Assembly: GCF_033568475.1 (NCBI RefSeq)
Contig: NC_133121.1
Span: 131,348,375-131,412,374, forward strand
DNA from: Henckelia pumila
Taxonomy: Eukaryota; Streptophyta; Magnoliopsida; Lamiales; Gesneriaceae
Direction: 5' to 3'
DNA length: 64,000 nt
Shown: positions 1-15,140 of the stretch, one piece after another
Numbering within the stretch: the stretch's first letter is position 1
Layout: the number at the start of each line of letters is the position of its first letter
The notes under the pieces: model-generated
Databases searched by the model: none
Told to the model about the DNA's origin: nothing
What the model saw: only the letters and a program-made list of their open reading frames with translations
Position numbers and translations under genes: made by a program

Positions 1-2590
1 ATATATACTTAGTCACAGTGTGGCAATCCCCACAAACCCGAAGATTTTTCATTACCAGCAAACTAGTACCAGGTTTTGTATGTAATAAGGCGTAAGCTAT
101 GGCCAGCCTTTCACTATGTCCACAAAGCATGTCTAATTTCTCATCCTCCTCCACATCATACTGGACAGATTTGACATCAGCAGCATATCCTTCCTTAGCC
201 ATCAAAGAAGAGAGATAGTTCAGTAATTCCATCACTTCTTCGTGTTTTTCAAAAAATCGATCCCCAGCTCCAAAATAGTATACCCTATTTTGAACCTCCA
301 CCCAACTACATCCCGGATCTTTTTTGAGTCCTCTAGCTTTTAAAGATGTTCTTATCATTTCCACTTGATTCCACTTTCCCAAGGCAGCATAGGCATTTGA
401 TGCTAAAACATAATATCCTGGATTGTCCACATTTAGTTCAATAATGTGGTTAGACACATGTTCGGCCATCTTCATGTCTCCACTTGCTCGGCATGCACTA
501 AGCAATGCTCCCCATATACTTGCATCAGGCTGCAATGGCATTGAAACTATGAATTTCTCTGCTTCAATTAATAGGCCAGAGCGTGAAAGAAGATCAACAA
601 CACAGGCATAATGTTGAAGCCCAGGTTCAATCTTGTAGTCTTTCTTCATTTGTTCAAAGCAAGTTCGCCCTTCTTGCACCAAACCAGAATGGCTACATGC
701 ATATATTATGGCAATAAAGACGATGTGATCCATATGAATACCAGCTGCCTTCATATTTTCAAAAATTTCAAGAGATTTCCTACCTTCACCATGCATTCCA
801 TAAGAAGCTATCATCGTTGTCCATGAGACTACATCTCTTGCTTTCATCTGCTTGAAAACCAGCACTGAATTCCTTAAATTGCCTGTGTTGGAGTACATTT
901 CAATCAAAGCATTTCCTATTGGAATAATGGACTCAAATCCCAATCTGAAAATGTAACCATGCATCTCCTTCCCTTGACGTCTTGCAATGAGAAAGGAACA
1001 CAAAGGCAATGCACTTAATAACGTTGGTACATCTGGAAACATTCCTTCCAATCTCATCCTTTTAAGCATGCTAAAACCAAGAATACCATTCTCAGAATAA
1101 CCACAAGCAGCGATAATAGAATTCCAAGAAACTTTATCTCGAATTTTCATGTTTTCGAACTGTTTTAATGAATCCTCCAATTCTCCACACTTGGCATACG
1201 TATCTACTAGAGCATTACCCACAATCTGAACAGAATAAAAACCTTGTTTTATTATACCACAGTGGAGTTCTTCTGCCAAATTCATTTTTATTAATTTTGT
1301 ACAAATAGAAAGAAGTGTCACATATGTGACAGAATCAATTTCACAAATCATCCTCATCCTACTAAAGAGCTTTATTGCTTCCTCATAAAACTGGTTTTCA
1401 ACATAACCTTTAATAAGAGAGTTCCATGATACAATATCCGGGCTTTTCATGCTCTCAAACAATTTGCTAGAACCTACCAAATCACCACATTTGGCATACA
1501 TATTAATAATGATATTAGCTGACGATGTGTTACACTCGTATCCATTACTAACCATGTAGTCGTGGACATATCTTCCTGATTTTAAGTCCCTAAGGTAAGT
1601 ACAAGCACGGAGAACTGATGTAATTGTCAAAATATCAGGCTCCAAATGGCCCACCATATTTGTAAACAACCTAATTGACTCTTCATACAAAGCAGATTCA
1701 CAACATCCACAAATCATAGTATTCCATGTAACCTTGTCTCTATCAACCATCTCATTAAATATCTTCTGGTAATTAACCAACATATCAAACTTTATGTACA
1801 TCGACAACAACATATTATTGACAACCACATAACTACGCACTCCTATTTTCTCTACCAAGCCATGGACAATCTCACCCTCTGTAATCTGCCCAAGTCCACC
1901 ACAAGCAAGTATAACACTCGAAAATGTAGAATAGTCCAGCACTGAACTATTCATTCTCAATTGAAAATATATTTCCAAGGCTTCGCTGAAGAATCCATTG
2001 GAAGTATACCCCGAAATCAAACTATTCCAAGAAACAATGTCTTTGTGAGGCATTTTATCAAACACTCCACGTGATCGATGCAATGCATTACACCTGGAAT
2101 ACATATCGATCAGAGCGTTATTGATATACAAATCAAACTCAAAACCCAATTCCAAAACATGCTCGTGTACAAATCTCCCCTTCTCAAAATCCGCCAAACC
2201 ACCGCAGGCGTTGATAACAGAAGGGAAGGTATATTTATCGGGTTCAACATTTGACGTCCTCATTTTCCCGTACATTTCCAGTGCTTTTGCAAATAACCCA
2301 TTATGTGTCATCGCCCGAATAACAGCATTCCAGACGTATGCATAGTTTGTAGAAGAATTGACACGAAATACTGACAACGCATAATTAGGATATTTGAATT
2401 GAGAATATTTAGAAATCAACTGACCTGAGAAAAGCAAAGACTTTTGTAGACCAAAAGTGATAATTTGGGAATGAACTTTATGGAGATCTTTTAATTTTGC
2501 AGCTGAAAGTAATGATTTTGAGAGTGAAGAGTAGAGCCCTTCGCTTCTTAGGTGTAAATTACTGCATAGCTTCTGGTGTTTCAGTTTCAT
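1..2590 (-). CDS. MEF26: DYW-subclass PPR RNA-editing factor, MEF26-like (3' end cut by window)
   Basis: One uninterrupted minus-strand frame of 863 codons with no intron, open to the window edge. It holds a long run of PLS-type pentatricopeptide repeats (for example VSWNSLISGY, NALIDMYSRC, VTWNTMICG), then E and E+ motifs, then the start of a DYW deaminase-like domain with the zinc signatures HSERLA and CGDCH. About 30 C-terminal residues, including the DYW tail, lie outside the window. The order of motifs and many local stretches match Arabidopsis At3g03580 (MEF26), which edits mitochondrial cox3 and nad4 transcripts. By inference this protein binds organelle RNA through its repeats and promotes C-to-U editing in mitochondria. 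The ATG at 2590 is chosen because the conserved N-terminal part (LHKVHSQIITFGL) follows at family-typical distance. A short upstream ORF ends on this start codon. The family assignment is very sure and the orthology is likely. Confidence 0.93.
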   Translation of the reverse strand, partial: MKLKHQKLCSNLHLRSEGLYSSLSKSLLSAAKLKDLHKVHSQIITFGLQKSLLFSGQLISKYSQFKYPNYALSVFRVNSSTNYAYVWNAVIRAMTHNGLFAKALEMYGKMRTSNVEPDKYTFPSVINACGGLADFEKGRFVHEHVLELGFEFDLYINNALIDMYSRCNALHRSRGVFDKMPHKDIVSWNSLISGYTSNGFFSEALEIYFQLRMNSSVLDYSTFSSVILACGGLGQITEGEIVHGLVEKIGVRSYVVVNNMLLSMYIKFDMLVNYQKIFNEMVDRDKVTWNTMICGCCESALYEESIRLFTNMVGHLEPDILTITSVLRACTYLRDLKSGRYVHDYMVSNGYECNTSSANIIINMYAKCGDLVGSSKLFESMKSPDIVSWNSLIKGYVENQFYEEAIKLFSRMRMICEIDSVTYVTLLSICTKLIKMNLAEELHCGIIKQGFYSVQIVGNALVDTYAKCGELEDSLKQFENMKIRDKVSWNSIIAACGYSENGILGFSMLKRMRLEGMFPDVPTLLSALPLCSFLIARRQGKEMHGYIFRLGFESIIPIGNALIEMYSNTGNLRNSVLVFKQMKARDVVSWTTMIASYGMHGEGRKSLEIFENMKAAGIHMDHIVFIAIIYACSHSGLVQEGRTCFEQMKKDYKIEPGLQHYACVVDLLSRSGLLIEAEKFIVSMPLQPDASIWGALLSACRASGDMKMAEHVSNHIIELNVDNPGYYVLASNAYAALGKWNQVEMIRTSLKARGLKKDPGCSWVEVQNRVYYFGAGDRFFEKHEEVMELLNYLSSLMAKEGYAADVKSVQYDVEEDEKLDMLCGHSERLAIAYALLHTKPGTSLLVMKNLRVCGDCHTVTKYI

Positions 2591-2619
2591 GGAGGATAGA
2601 ATTGAATTGCAGGCTTCAT
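2587..2619 (-). promoter_or_regulatory. Ten-codon upstream ORF overlapping the PPR start codon
   Basis: An ATG at 2619 opens a frame reading MKPAIQFYPP and then stops at a TGA that shares bases with the main ATG (an ATGA overlap). If the transcript starts upstream of 2619, ribosomes would meet this uORF first and would have to reinitiate or leaky-scan to make the PPR protein. Whether the 5' UTR includes it is not visible here. Confidence 0.4.
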
Positions 2620-3168
2620 TTTGTTTGAATCACGGGTATAAATACTTCAATTTTTGTTCACAAGTTACACCTCGTAATTTGTCGAAATTGCAAATTACAC
2701 CTTGAAATAAATGATAATTTAAAATTCGTTGTAACTAATACCCTATTTCCCTTGTGAAAAATTTGGTGTGTTAATACGATACCAAAATTTATTTCCAATT
2801 AATATTAAAACACTGTTTCAAGAACGAATATCCGATCTTCATGCACAAGCTAAAGCAATTGAAGAGAATTCACGTAAGATGATAGAAGAGCATAATTTAA
2901 AACTTATTTAGGTATTCTTACTCCAAAGTATTTTCTTTCATCGTTTATATTTGAATGTACAATGTTTTTCGCATTGACATTTACAACATAATTCGTGTTC
3001 TTATACTCTTATATCTTTTATATTTAATCATTTATAATATCAAATGAACATGGTACTCTTAACATAATATATATAACACATAAAATCAATATATATAACT
3101 TTAGCTTTGCTACAACTCGGAGACAAAATCCACCAACTTCATCGATGCTCATGCACCTATTGAAAGAG
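2620..3168. other. AT-rich spacer upstream of the PPR gene
   Basis: No coding frame or RNA gene seen. It presumably contains the promoter and 5' UTR of the PPR gene. A short stretch near 2660-2720 contains two similar 'ttacacctcg/ttacacctt' segments that may belong to an old repeat. Confidence 0.5.
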
Positions 3169-4976
3169 TGGGTGCCCGGTGAGCCAACTTGTGGCTAAGG
3201 GCTTTTATGACTCTATGTATAAATAATCTTTTATTTAATATAATTTACACTTTTATAATGACATTGACTTTATCTTTCTTCATACTGTTATATTATGATA
3301 TACTATTGTTGTTTTGATAAAGACCTTGAATATACTATAGTGTATATAAGATGTGATAGGACATGGGGATGACTATGATGAAACACATCTTATAGTCACT
3401 GTATATTCTAAACAGTTCCTAGTCAATTGAGCCGTCCGATAATAAGGATAATGATCGCTTGAGATTGAAACTAGCATTTGCGATGCCGAGTACCACGTTT
3501 CATTGGTATGTAACATAGAGATGTTCAAAGCATGCAAATGGATATTCATATGATGAATGATCGAACTACCCTATCCGGACTTTCCAAGTGGTTATCATTT
3601 ATCGAGTGGATAAAGTCCGCGGTTTTGGTTGTACACCATTAGTCCTTACTACTTGAAACATTATTGAGACTCTATATGCTAGTACTGTGCTTTGACTCGT
3701 TTACCGACTCTATTGGGGTCATCAGATGTCGGGATTGGATACAGTTACGACACATATAGGAGTCAATGTTTTGTTGTCAAGGATTCACCACATACTTGCG
3801 AGTGTGGATATCCTATGCGATATGAGGAGATATTAGTGTGACGAATCTCTGGCCAGAGTACATGATGTGTTTTAGGTTACTCGGTGTTCCTAGTAACACA
3901 TGCGATGTCACTATTTGATCTCCAAGATGTAATGCATAGTTATCGAATCTCGAACGACTCTCGATTTACCAATGGTTGTTGATTCGATCGGGATATATGG
4001 ATAAAGGAACTGTACTATACGCTAACCAAAATCTATTGGTTCTTGCAGGCACTATCAGTGATACCTAGGAAATCATGGGGCGATGTTGCTAGACGCTCTT
4101 ACCATGATTCGATGGGCAAGTCGGAAATGGTTGTTCCGAGTCACAAGGAGTTGTGAGCCCACGGCTAGCTGTATCCCTGAACCATTGAGGGTTACACAAG
4201 TAATGGATTTCTAATCCGCGTTGAGATAATTAAATTTAAAGAGTTAAATTTAGTGAATGAAGAAGTGGGACTTCTTATTTAAGAATAGAGGGAGTAAGAT
4301 TTCCTAAAATGACATAGTGATGAACACTTTTGAAAATCACTGAATTCGGATTCAGAAAATTTATCTTGACTTTAAAAGATGCAGAAATGGTTCCTGTGCA
4401 CATTGGTGAAATTGGTTTATTAATCTGAGTCACGATGAATTTTATATTAATTTCTGAACATGTGAGCTTTGTTTGTCAGGCTTGAACTTATGACTAATGG
4501 GCCCTAAGCTGTTAGCAGCCCACATTATAAATAAGTTATTGCAGTGCAGAAATTACACAACACAGTCATAAAAAATTCAAAAACCTAGAGCCTCCTCTCT
4601 TAGGGTTTTCGGCCGCCTCTCTCCCCTATAGAGTTCGAAATTCAGTCTGCAAATTTCTAAATTTGCAGTCTGATTTAACAGATCATATTTGTTCTATCTC
4701 ATCGTAGAAACTTCTGATAGACTTTTTAGTGCAGTCTATCAGAGGGATTAAACTTCTGTTCGTGGACCTGATTGAAGAAACGTTCGTTCATCAGTTCTTG
4801 GGATATACAACAAGAGCAGATTATTCTGTTGGTGTTCATAATCTTGCTTCGAGATTTCAAGGTAAAATTTATATTGTTTAAATTTTATGTTATCAATTTT
4901 AATCGTAGGAATTTGATACCCATGATATGGAATCGTTCCATATAAAATTTTAAAATTTTCGCTGCACCGGGTATCA
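3169..4976 (+). mobile_element. LTR-like relic, probably a solo LTR of a retrotransposon
   Basis: About 1.8 kb without coding potential. Its ends are inverted relatives of each other (pattern TGNNNCCCGGTG at 3169 and its complement ending at 4976), giving the TG...CA outline of an LTR. A TATA-like box (ttataaata, near 4526) is followed by a leader-like C/T-rich stretch, as expected for U3-R-U5 in plus orientation. No partner LTR, primer-binding site or clean target duplication is visible, so it is either a solo LTR or a non-autonomous remnant. Family not determined. Confidence 0.45.
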
Positions 4977-5214
4977 CTTTCTTTTTCGATCCGGAGAACG
5001 ACAGTGTTTCAACACCTATAACGCGATCTCAAGATACGAGTGTACTCTCCATAAAAGCATATATATAGAAACAATATGATCCAATGATTTTGAGATCATG
5101 TCATGTAGTTCTCCATGAGTATAAAAGTCTGGCTCCGAAATGGAACCAGACAATAAAAAAACTTTACCTGGATTTTAGATCTCATATGTGTGATTATTGA
5201 CACTTTTTGCCCCG

Positions 5215-5606
5215 TTTGCCAGATTACCGAATTCTCCATTTCAGCCGTGGTCGAGCCTAGAGTGATCGTCTCGGCCGCAAACTCACCCACACTATAAGAG
5301 TCATCAGTCATCACCATACAACACTTCGTAAGCAAAATGTGCTTAGTTATGTCGCAAGAAGATCTTGGAAGCTCGTTGCATGGAATATCAGCCACAGCTA
5401 GCGTTTCGACGCGTGGCTGCCAAGGTAGATCTCATGAGGTACTCCCCATTGCCGGGAATAACATCACTGGAGGGTGATTGTTTGTGATAAAATCACAGCA
5501 CGCTAGAAGGAGATTGTAAGGAGTCTCTGTGAATGAGATCAATGGTGAAACCGGTTGCTTCACTTGCATCAAATGCGGCAATGGAAATTTTGAGGATTTT
5601 TGACAT
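5215..5606 (-). pseudogene. Decayed nepenthesin-type (A1B) aspartic protease, N-terminal part only
   Basis: Reading the minus strand from 5606 gives GFTIDLIHRDSLQSP and then, after an in-frame stop, VIPGNGEYLMRST. A second frame further on gives DDSYSVGEFAAETITLGS. These are the propeptide start, the beginning of the mature enzyme and the Y-flap-side region (usual form YGDGSYSVG.FA.ETITLGS) of plant CDR1/nepenthesin-like aspartic proteases. The segment carrying the first catalytic D-T/S-G motif is missing between them, and everything after the GCG motif region is gone. With a stop, a frame change, an internal deletion and no C-terminal half, it cannot make an active enzyme. The family is recognised from motif order only. 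Confidence 0.75.
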
Positions 5607-5617
5607 ACAAGCAATGG

Positions 5618-5646
5618 GCCCATTTATAGAGCACATTCAATACATT
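5618..5646 (+). repeat. 29-bp direct repeat, left copy
   Basis: Identical to 6151-6179 in the same orientation. It contains a TATA-like tttata/tataaa core. The two copies bracket about 500 bp that include the MITE at 5656-5995. Confidence 0.85.
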
Positions 5647-5655
5647 TTATTTTTA

Positions 5656-5995
5656 GGGAGTGTTTGCAATCACTAAAAAAAAGTGATTGTTAGCTTTTGA
5701 CTTAAAAAAATCATTTTTGTGTGTTTCTTAAACCTAAATTATGTGTTAGCTTATGCTTAACTTAATTAAAATCCAAAAGCTAATCATGTGATGATTATAA
5801 TTCTCCAAAAGTGATTCTAATAAAAAAGTCATTGCTAAAATTATTCTAATCACTTATTTATCAACCACTACCCAACTTTAATTTTAGATTTTCACATTTG
5901 TTTTCAAACACTACCAACTTTTGATTTTTCTTAACTTTTTTATAATCTATAAATTAATCACTTCTATAAAATCACAATCTATTGCAAACACTCCC
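5656..5995. mobile_element. PIF/Harbinger-type (Tourist-like) MITE
   Basis: A 340-bp non-coding element with perfect 14-bp terminal inverted repeats (GGGAGTGTTTGCAA) and TTA directly outside each end (5653-5655 and 5996-5998). A 3-bp TTA/TAA target duplication together with GGG-starting ends is the hallmark of PIF/Harbinger elements. The inner sequence also folds back (gtgatt/aatcac segments). No transposase, so it depends on an autonomous relative. Confidence 0.82.
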
Positions 5996-6150
5996 TTAAT
6001 TTAAAAAAAAATCATTTTATACGTGTCTTAGGATAAATTGATTATAATTTTCATTGATTTTGTTATTTCATTATAACCAATTCGATTGTTTTTAGAATTA
6101 AATTTGATCAGTTGAATTTTCAGGTTTTGATTTAAACTAAAAATGAATGT

Positions 6151-6179
6151 GCCCATTTATAGAGCACATTCAATACATT
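6151..6179 (+). repeat. 29-bp direct repeat, right copy
   Basis: Exact copy of 5618-5646. It lies about 85 bp beyond the stop codon of AUG7, in what should be its 3' UTR or downstream flank. Confidence 0.85.
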
Positions 6180-6265
6180 CACCACTCAATGTTTTGACCC
6201 CACCAAAAAAATGGAAACTAAATAATCGAAAAACAAGAGCGGCACGCATGTTCTCCCTTTCACTT

Positions 6266-9801
<3,536 letters not shown>

Positions 9802-10467
9802 TCTCTTGAGCGCAATTCCGACGAATTCAATTACCGTAATTCCTAATTTTTAGGGCTTGAATTTTAGGAATTTCTCCCTACAGTACTTATTTGAATTCTT
9901 TATCAGTAATTGATTGTGGGTATAAGAAATGACAAAGATAGAGAGCCGCCCATATATATATTTTAGTAAAAAAAGTTGACTTAATAATGGAAAGTGAAGT
10001 TTGCCAAAGAAAGTGAAGGATTGTTTTTATAATATTGTTTAAAATGTTTGAGTTTAAATATGTCTATATTAAAAGTTTTTTCTCTTCAAAATCCAGAGGG
10101 AAAGATATTCGAATTAAGGACATATTTGAGTATTAAAGTAAATTTCAACTTAGTATATGAGTAATACCTCAATAATAGATTTAATGTCTCATGATTTGCA
10201 TGTCAACAATATATAATTAATTACGCTTATGTGTAAAAATATAAACCTTTGAATCCATGATTTAGGTATTACCCATATGCTATGATCTCATCTACCGAAT
10301 ATTAATATCGATTGATGCAACATTTTTTTTGTTGAATAAACAAAAACCACGTAGAGAAATTCATTTCAGAGATAAATTGATGTTCACGAATGTGTTCATC
10401 ATTGATTTTCAGGAAATCCAACCTTATATAGTAAAATATTCCGATCCATATGCTTTCTTTTTTATAT

Positions 10468-10509
<42 letters not shown>

Positions 10510-10806
10510 ACAATGGGGATAAAAATATAGTATATAGTTATATATAGACTATGGCAAAATTCGTGTACCAAAGTGGAAATCATTTGAAAATATAGTACCA
10601 AAATGTAATTTATGCTGTTATGAAGGAAGAGGTGCACTGGATTTTAATACTGAAGCGGTAACCTCAGCTGTACGAAGTGAAGTGGTGACTCGTAAGTCTG
10701 TACGCGAATCTCTTCGAGATAACGAAGCTCTATAAAACGGCTGCGTCTGATTCTCTCTGTCCTTTTTTCGATTTCTAGGAGTTGAAGAAGAGAAAAGTGC
10801 GCCGAG
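9802..10806. promoter_or_regulatory. Shared intergenic region between divergent AUG7 and NOT11
   Basis: About 1.0 kb separates the two start codons, so both promoters must lie here. The central part is AT-rich and carries a TA microsatellite at about 10472-10504. No unambiguous TATA box can be assigned to either gene. Confidence 0.5.
10472..10504. repeat. (TA)n microsatellite
   Basis: An unbroken alternating TA run of roughly 33 bp inside the AUG7/NOT11 intergenic region. Confidence 0.9.
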
Positions 10807-13800
10807 ATGTTAGGGTTTGAGGATTCCGGGAAGCTATTGAGACTGTTGAATGGCGGAGAAGAAAGGACCTTGGAACAGATCGTGGCGGATTTCGACTCCA
10901 ACTTTCCCCGCTCTCTCCACTTATATGCCTGCTCCGCCCTCGAATTTTTGTTGTCAGACCCCAAGGTTAGGGTTTTTTTGTACTTTATGATCTCAATTTT
11001 CTCTGTCGCTGAGAATATTGCTATTGAAACAATGTTTTCAATTGCCGTTGCTGCAGGAGAAATTGCTCAGTCCAACTCAACGGTTGATTGCTTTTGCGAT
11101 TATTTATCATGCATATGCGTCTCAGCAGCCTTCTTCCAACCCTTTCATCACTAAGCTTGTGGATGTAAGCACATAGTTCGTTGCATTCTGTGATTCTATT
11201 TTATGATTCATAGTTTTACAGCTATGATTTAGGATGTGGTTACAAAAGACTTCTTTTTTATTGAACGCATATGACTTTTGTTTTTTTGCTCATTGACTTG
11301 CCAACTCGTTTCGACATTCTGTTTCCGTTTCAATCCTTATGTGTTTAATTTACTTTGTTTCTTATACTGTAATTTGTTCTTAATTAATTGATAACATTGG
11401 TGTCGGAACTTCTGTTTGGTTTTGCTTTACTTTTTTTTCCCTTCATTATTCGTAGGCAGCTTGTGATGAAGAAGCAGAGAAGTTTGAACGGGCATTTGTT
11501 CTTCAGTTATTAGGCGCTTCCACAACCGGGAAAAATAGCAGAGAGGTTTCATTTGCTTTTCTGTTTCTCTTGTTTCCCGTTAAGATCAACCATTTGTTGC
11601 TAATACAGGATGGCAACCATCCAATACTACAAAATATCAGTTCTAAACTTCTATTAGGTCTGAAAAATTATGGCATGCTTATGCTTGAAAAATTATGAAC
11701 ACGTCTGAAGCATGAGAAAATGCTTGAGCTTATTCAAATTTTTTTTTTTTTATTGAAGTTTCACCTGAGCAATTAAAGCTGTTTATACTTGTGTAGAAAG
11801 CCAAGTTCAACTCCTTTGCAGGCCTAGAATTTATTGATATGCCGCCTTTAGTAGTTTTATGCAATTAATCATTACAAAATGCATGATGCGGTGTAATCCA
11901 GGTGACTGTGATGATTTGAAATTCATGCTCGATTTTGGGCTATTTTGTCTATTTCCTGAGTAGGAGCCTTAAGTGTAATTTTATACAGTTCAAGCTCACT
12001 GCTCACATGTTTCTACGGTTCATCAAATTTTTGATGGTGTCCTCTTACCTCTTTTCATTGCCCACTGTTTTGTATCAATCATAACTTCTGGTGACCGTAT
12101 TTTCTTCCCTGCAGCTTCTCAATCACTCTGCAGCTGATTTCGTCAAATCTTTTGACCTTTCATTACATGTAAGTTATGCATATATTGAATTTTCTTACAT
12201 GTGCAAATGGTAATTGCTTGCATTTTCTAACATGCTTTTTGCTTGCCCTGTGTTGTGTTGGCCCAAAAATATGCTTCAATTTTTTCCGTTACTTGTGTGC
12301 TTGAAGTGATCATTCTTGTTTTGACCTTCCAGTCTTTTCCACAACATGAGCATATGCAGCAACAGTACTGTCCCAAAATTCAGCCAGAACCATTGAAATG
12401 TTCATTGAAGGACAACTCCGTGAACAATGTGATACCTGATCCTGATGTGCCCGATGGATGTAATAGCAATTCGTCAGAGTATGTGTTATCTTCACATTGT
12501 AGAGTTCTTTGACAATTTTGTCATTTCTTCTCTTGAAACTGGGAATCGAATTTCAGGTTCGATGGACCCGGAGTTACATCTAAAATTGGATCTGGGAATA
12601 GGGATGAAACTATTGCTGGGTTGTTGCCCTCTATCTCATTGGAGGGATTAACTCCACAATGGATCAGGCCTTTCCCACCAAGGCTTCCCATAACGGATGG
12701 AGAGGTAAGGGAATCAAGCACCAACTGTAATTAGCCAATGAATAGACATTGGAAACTTTCAGACGTGCGAATATTCCAACAAAGTCTCCAATGTTTTCAC
12801 AGCTATGTTGGCTGAACCCGGATTTCAACCATGAGCTTTTATGGGACTACGGTATGTGTGCTGATACAAGTAGAGGGGCAGCGGTGAGAGATTTAATTGC
12901 AAAAGCTTTAAAGGGTGCACTTGTCCCTGTTCAACAAGAGGTAGCATTTTTTAGTTGGTCCTTGGTTATTACAGTAAGGATTTCCAACAAGGAATTTTAA
13001 TTATAGAATCAATACTCTCAATGGAACCATGTAGTAGGATTCTAAACTCCTCCAGGAATCAATGTGATGTACTGATGGCAAAAGGGGGAAAGAAAAAATG
13101 AGCATCCTTGATGATTTTATCTGAGATATGGGTATGAAACTTATAAAATTTCTAACGGGGCAACATAAGGTTCTAAAGAGTCGTATTTTAAGTGGATCGT
13201 GGATGTACCAATCATGGCATTAAGGTTATACAAAGACGTGACAAAGAGTCGTATCTTTAATTTCCAAAATAATTTTTTTCTTAATTTACAATACTGGTGT
13301 GGTTTGTCATAGAAGATCTGGTGGGTTAATGCTGAACATTTAGACAAATTGGTTACTCTTTGGTTGTCGTATATAGAACTTAACCCTGGTTATAAGATTT
13401 CTGAAAGTTGAAAAAAATAATAATAGAAAGAAAGGTTTCATTTCATATACGAATTTCATTCCACACCTCATGTTGTGCTTGTTTTACGATGCATGACGGG
13501 GGTAGTCCTTGACCTTCACGTGCATTTTCGCTTTAATATTGCAACTGTAAATGTATCACTTCCCTGGTTTCTGATCATCGAAATTTTTGGTTGAGTATCG
13601 AAATTCATTCTAGTGGTATTCATAACGTTCTTAGCTTGTTCATATCTTTAGAGAGTTTTGGTGGAGTTGGCAAATGACCCAAAGCTGGTATATCACTGTG
13701 GACTGACCCCCAAAAAGCTTCCAGTATGTCAATTTCCTGCTTCCATTTATTTTCCATTTATTGTTAGGAAGTTGTGGCCAGGTTTTTTTCTTATCTATAT

Positions 13801-15140
13801 CAATGGTGTCAGGAACTAGTGGAGAATAATCCTATGATTGCGGTTGAAATTCTCATTAAGTTAATCAATTCACCTGAAATATCAGAGTATGATCTTGCGT
13901 GTTTTGTTTTGGCTTTTATTACGGAACCAAGCATTATTGTGACCCTAATATTGCAGATATCTTTGTCACAGATATTTTACGGTTCTTGTTAACATGGAGA
14001 TGAGTCTTCATTCCATGGAAGTAGTGAATAGGCTGACTACTACAATTGAACTTCCCACCGAGTTCTTACACACCTACATTTCAAACTGTATAAGTGCTTG
14101 CCAGGGTATAAAGGTTAGCATCTGCATCTTTATTCCCTTATTAGTTTCCATATTAATCAACTCATTGTCTTTTTCTTTTCGTACTGGAATAATACTTGCC
14201 CTTTTTCTCTATCTTCTTTTCCAGGATAGATATATGCAGAATAGACTTGTGAGATTGGTTTGCGTTTTTCTGCAAAGTTTGATCCGAAACAAAATAATCA
14301 ATGGTAAGCAATTTAAAAGTTGGTTTATAGAATTTGATGGCGCTATCGGATGCTTTTCCCTTTTTACCATAAACTGAGTATTGCTTGATTGCCAAAGAAA
14401 ACGAGTTAATTAACCTTGTATTGTTGGTAGACATTGACATCATTAAACAACTCATATATGAGCAGATTCTAGAAACTTTTCTCTTTGCTTATTTATGGAG
14501 AACATTTAAATCTTCAGAATCGGAGATGAATGCCACTGTTTTCAAGTTTCAACTCCCTTGCCAGTATTATTTGATACTTATTGGAAACTGGAAACTGGGT
14601 TTTAGAGGAGATTATAGAGTATTTGATGGGGTAAATGATCTATTTTTGTTTCTGAACGACAAGAATTTTTTTTCTGATGCTTGATAGCTATTTCTTTGTA
14701 AAACGTGATTGGCATCCAAAGGTTCTTATTGCTTGGTTTTCCTGCTAACTTTCTGAAGCATGTCAGATCAAATTACTTCTTTCCTTCTCTATTACAATTT
14801 GTATCGATTTTAAAATCAACTGATCTTATATTTCAACGACGACCCTATATGATGTGAAACTGGATGCAACATTGTAGTTGAAATTATACAAGTTGGTGGA
14901 ATTTTCCTGAATTATTGCCGCTGTGTTTATGTGTGCCAATGTGATACTCGGTGTGGTTGTCTTTTATGAATTTAGCACGCATGGCATGTATCAGTATTGC
15001 CTGGTTATGTGCGTGTTACTCTAATATTTTTGTTGTTTTCAGTTCATGACATATTCATTGAAGTGCAAGCATTCTGCATCGAGTTCTCCCGGATAAGAGA
15101 AGCAGCGGGATTATTCAGGCTTCTCAAAACTTTGGAGTAG
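10807..15140 (+). CDS. NOT11: CCR4-NOT transcription complex subunit 11
   Basis: Twelve exons: 10807-10965, 11057-11164, 11456-11545, 12115-12168, 12333-12478, 12557-12704, 12803-12940, 13652-13723, 13813-13886, 13972-14113, 14225-14303, 15043-15140. Phase is kept throughout and the product is 435 residues. Recognisable stretches are the N-terminal [20 protein letters not shown], a proline-rich [13 protein letters not shown] segment, and the C-terminal DUF2363 region ([22 protein letters not shown] ending ...LFRLLKTLE), the signature of CNOT11/C2orf29. In animals CNOT11 binds the NOT1 N-terminus with CNOT10. In plants it is presumed to be part of the same deadenylase complex in the cytoplasm and nucleus. 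Intron 7 (12941-13651) and intron 11 (14304-15042) are the longest. Family assignment is secure. Confidence 0.93.

Noticed and set aside
423-2345. Open frames on the plus strand across 0.4-2.3 kb
   Set aside because: They are antisense shadows of the single long minus-strand PPR frame, which carries recognisable repeats throughout.
10644-10964. A 106-codon minus-strand frame over the NOT11 first exon
   Set aside because: It is the reverse complement of the coding exon and promoter and has no recognisable domain; NOT11 explains the sequence.
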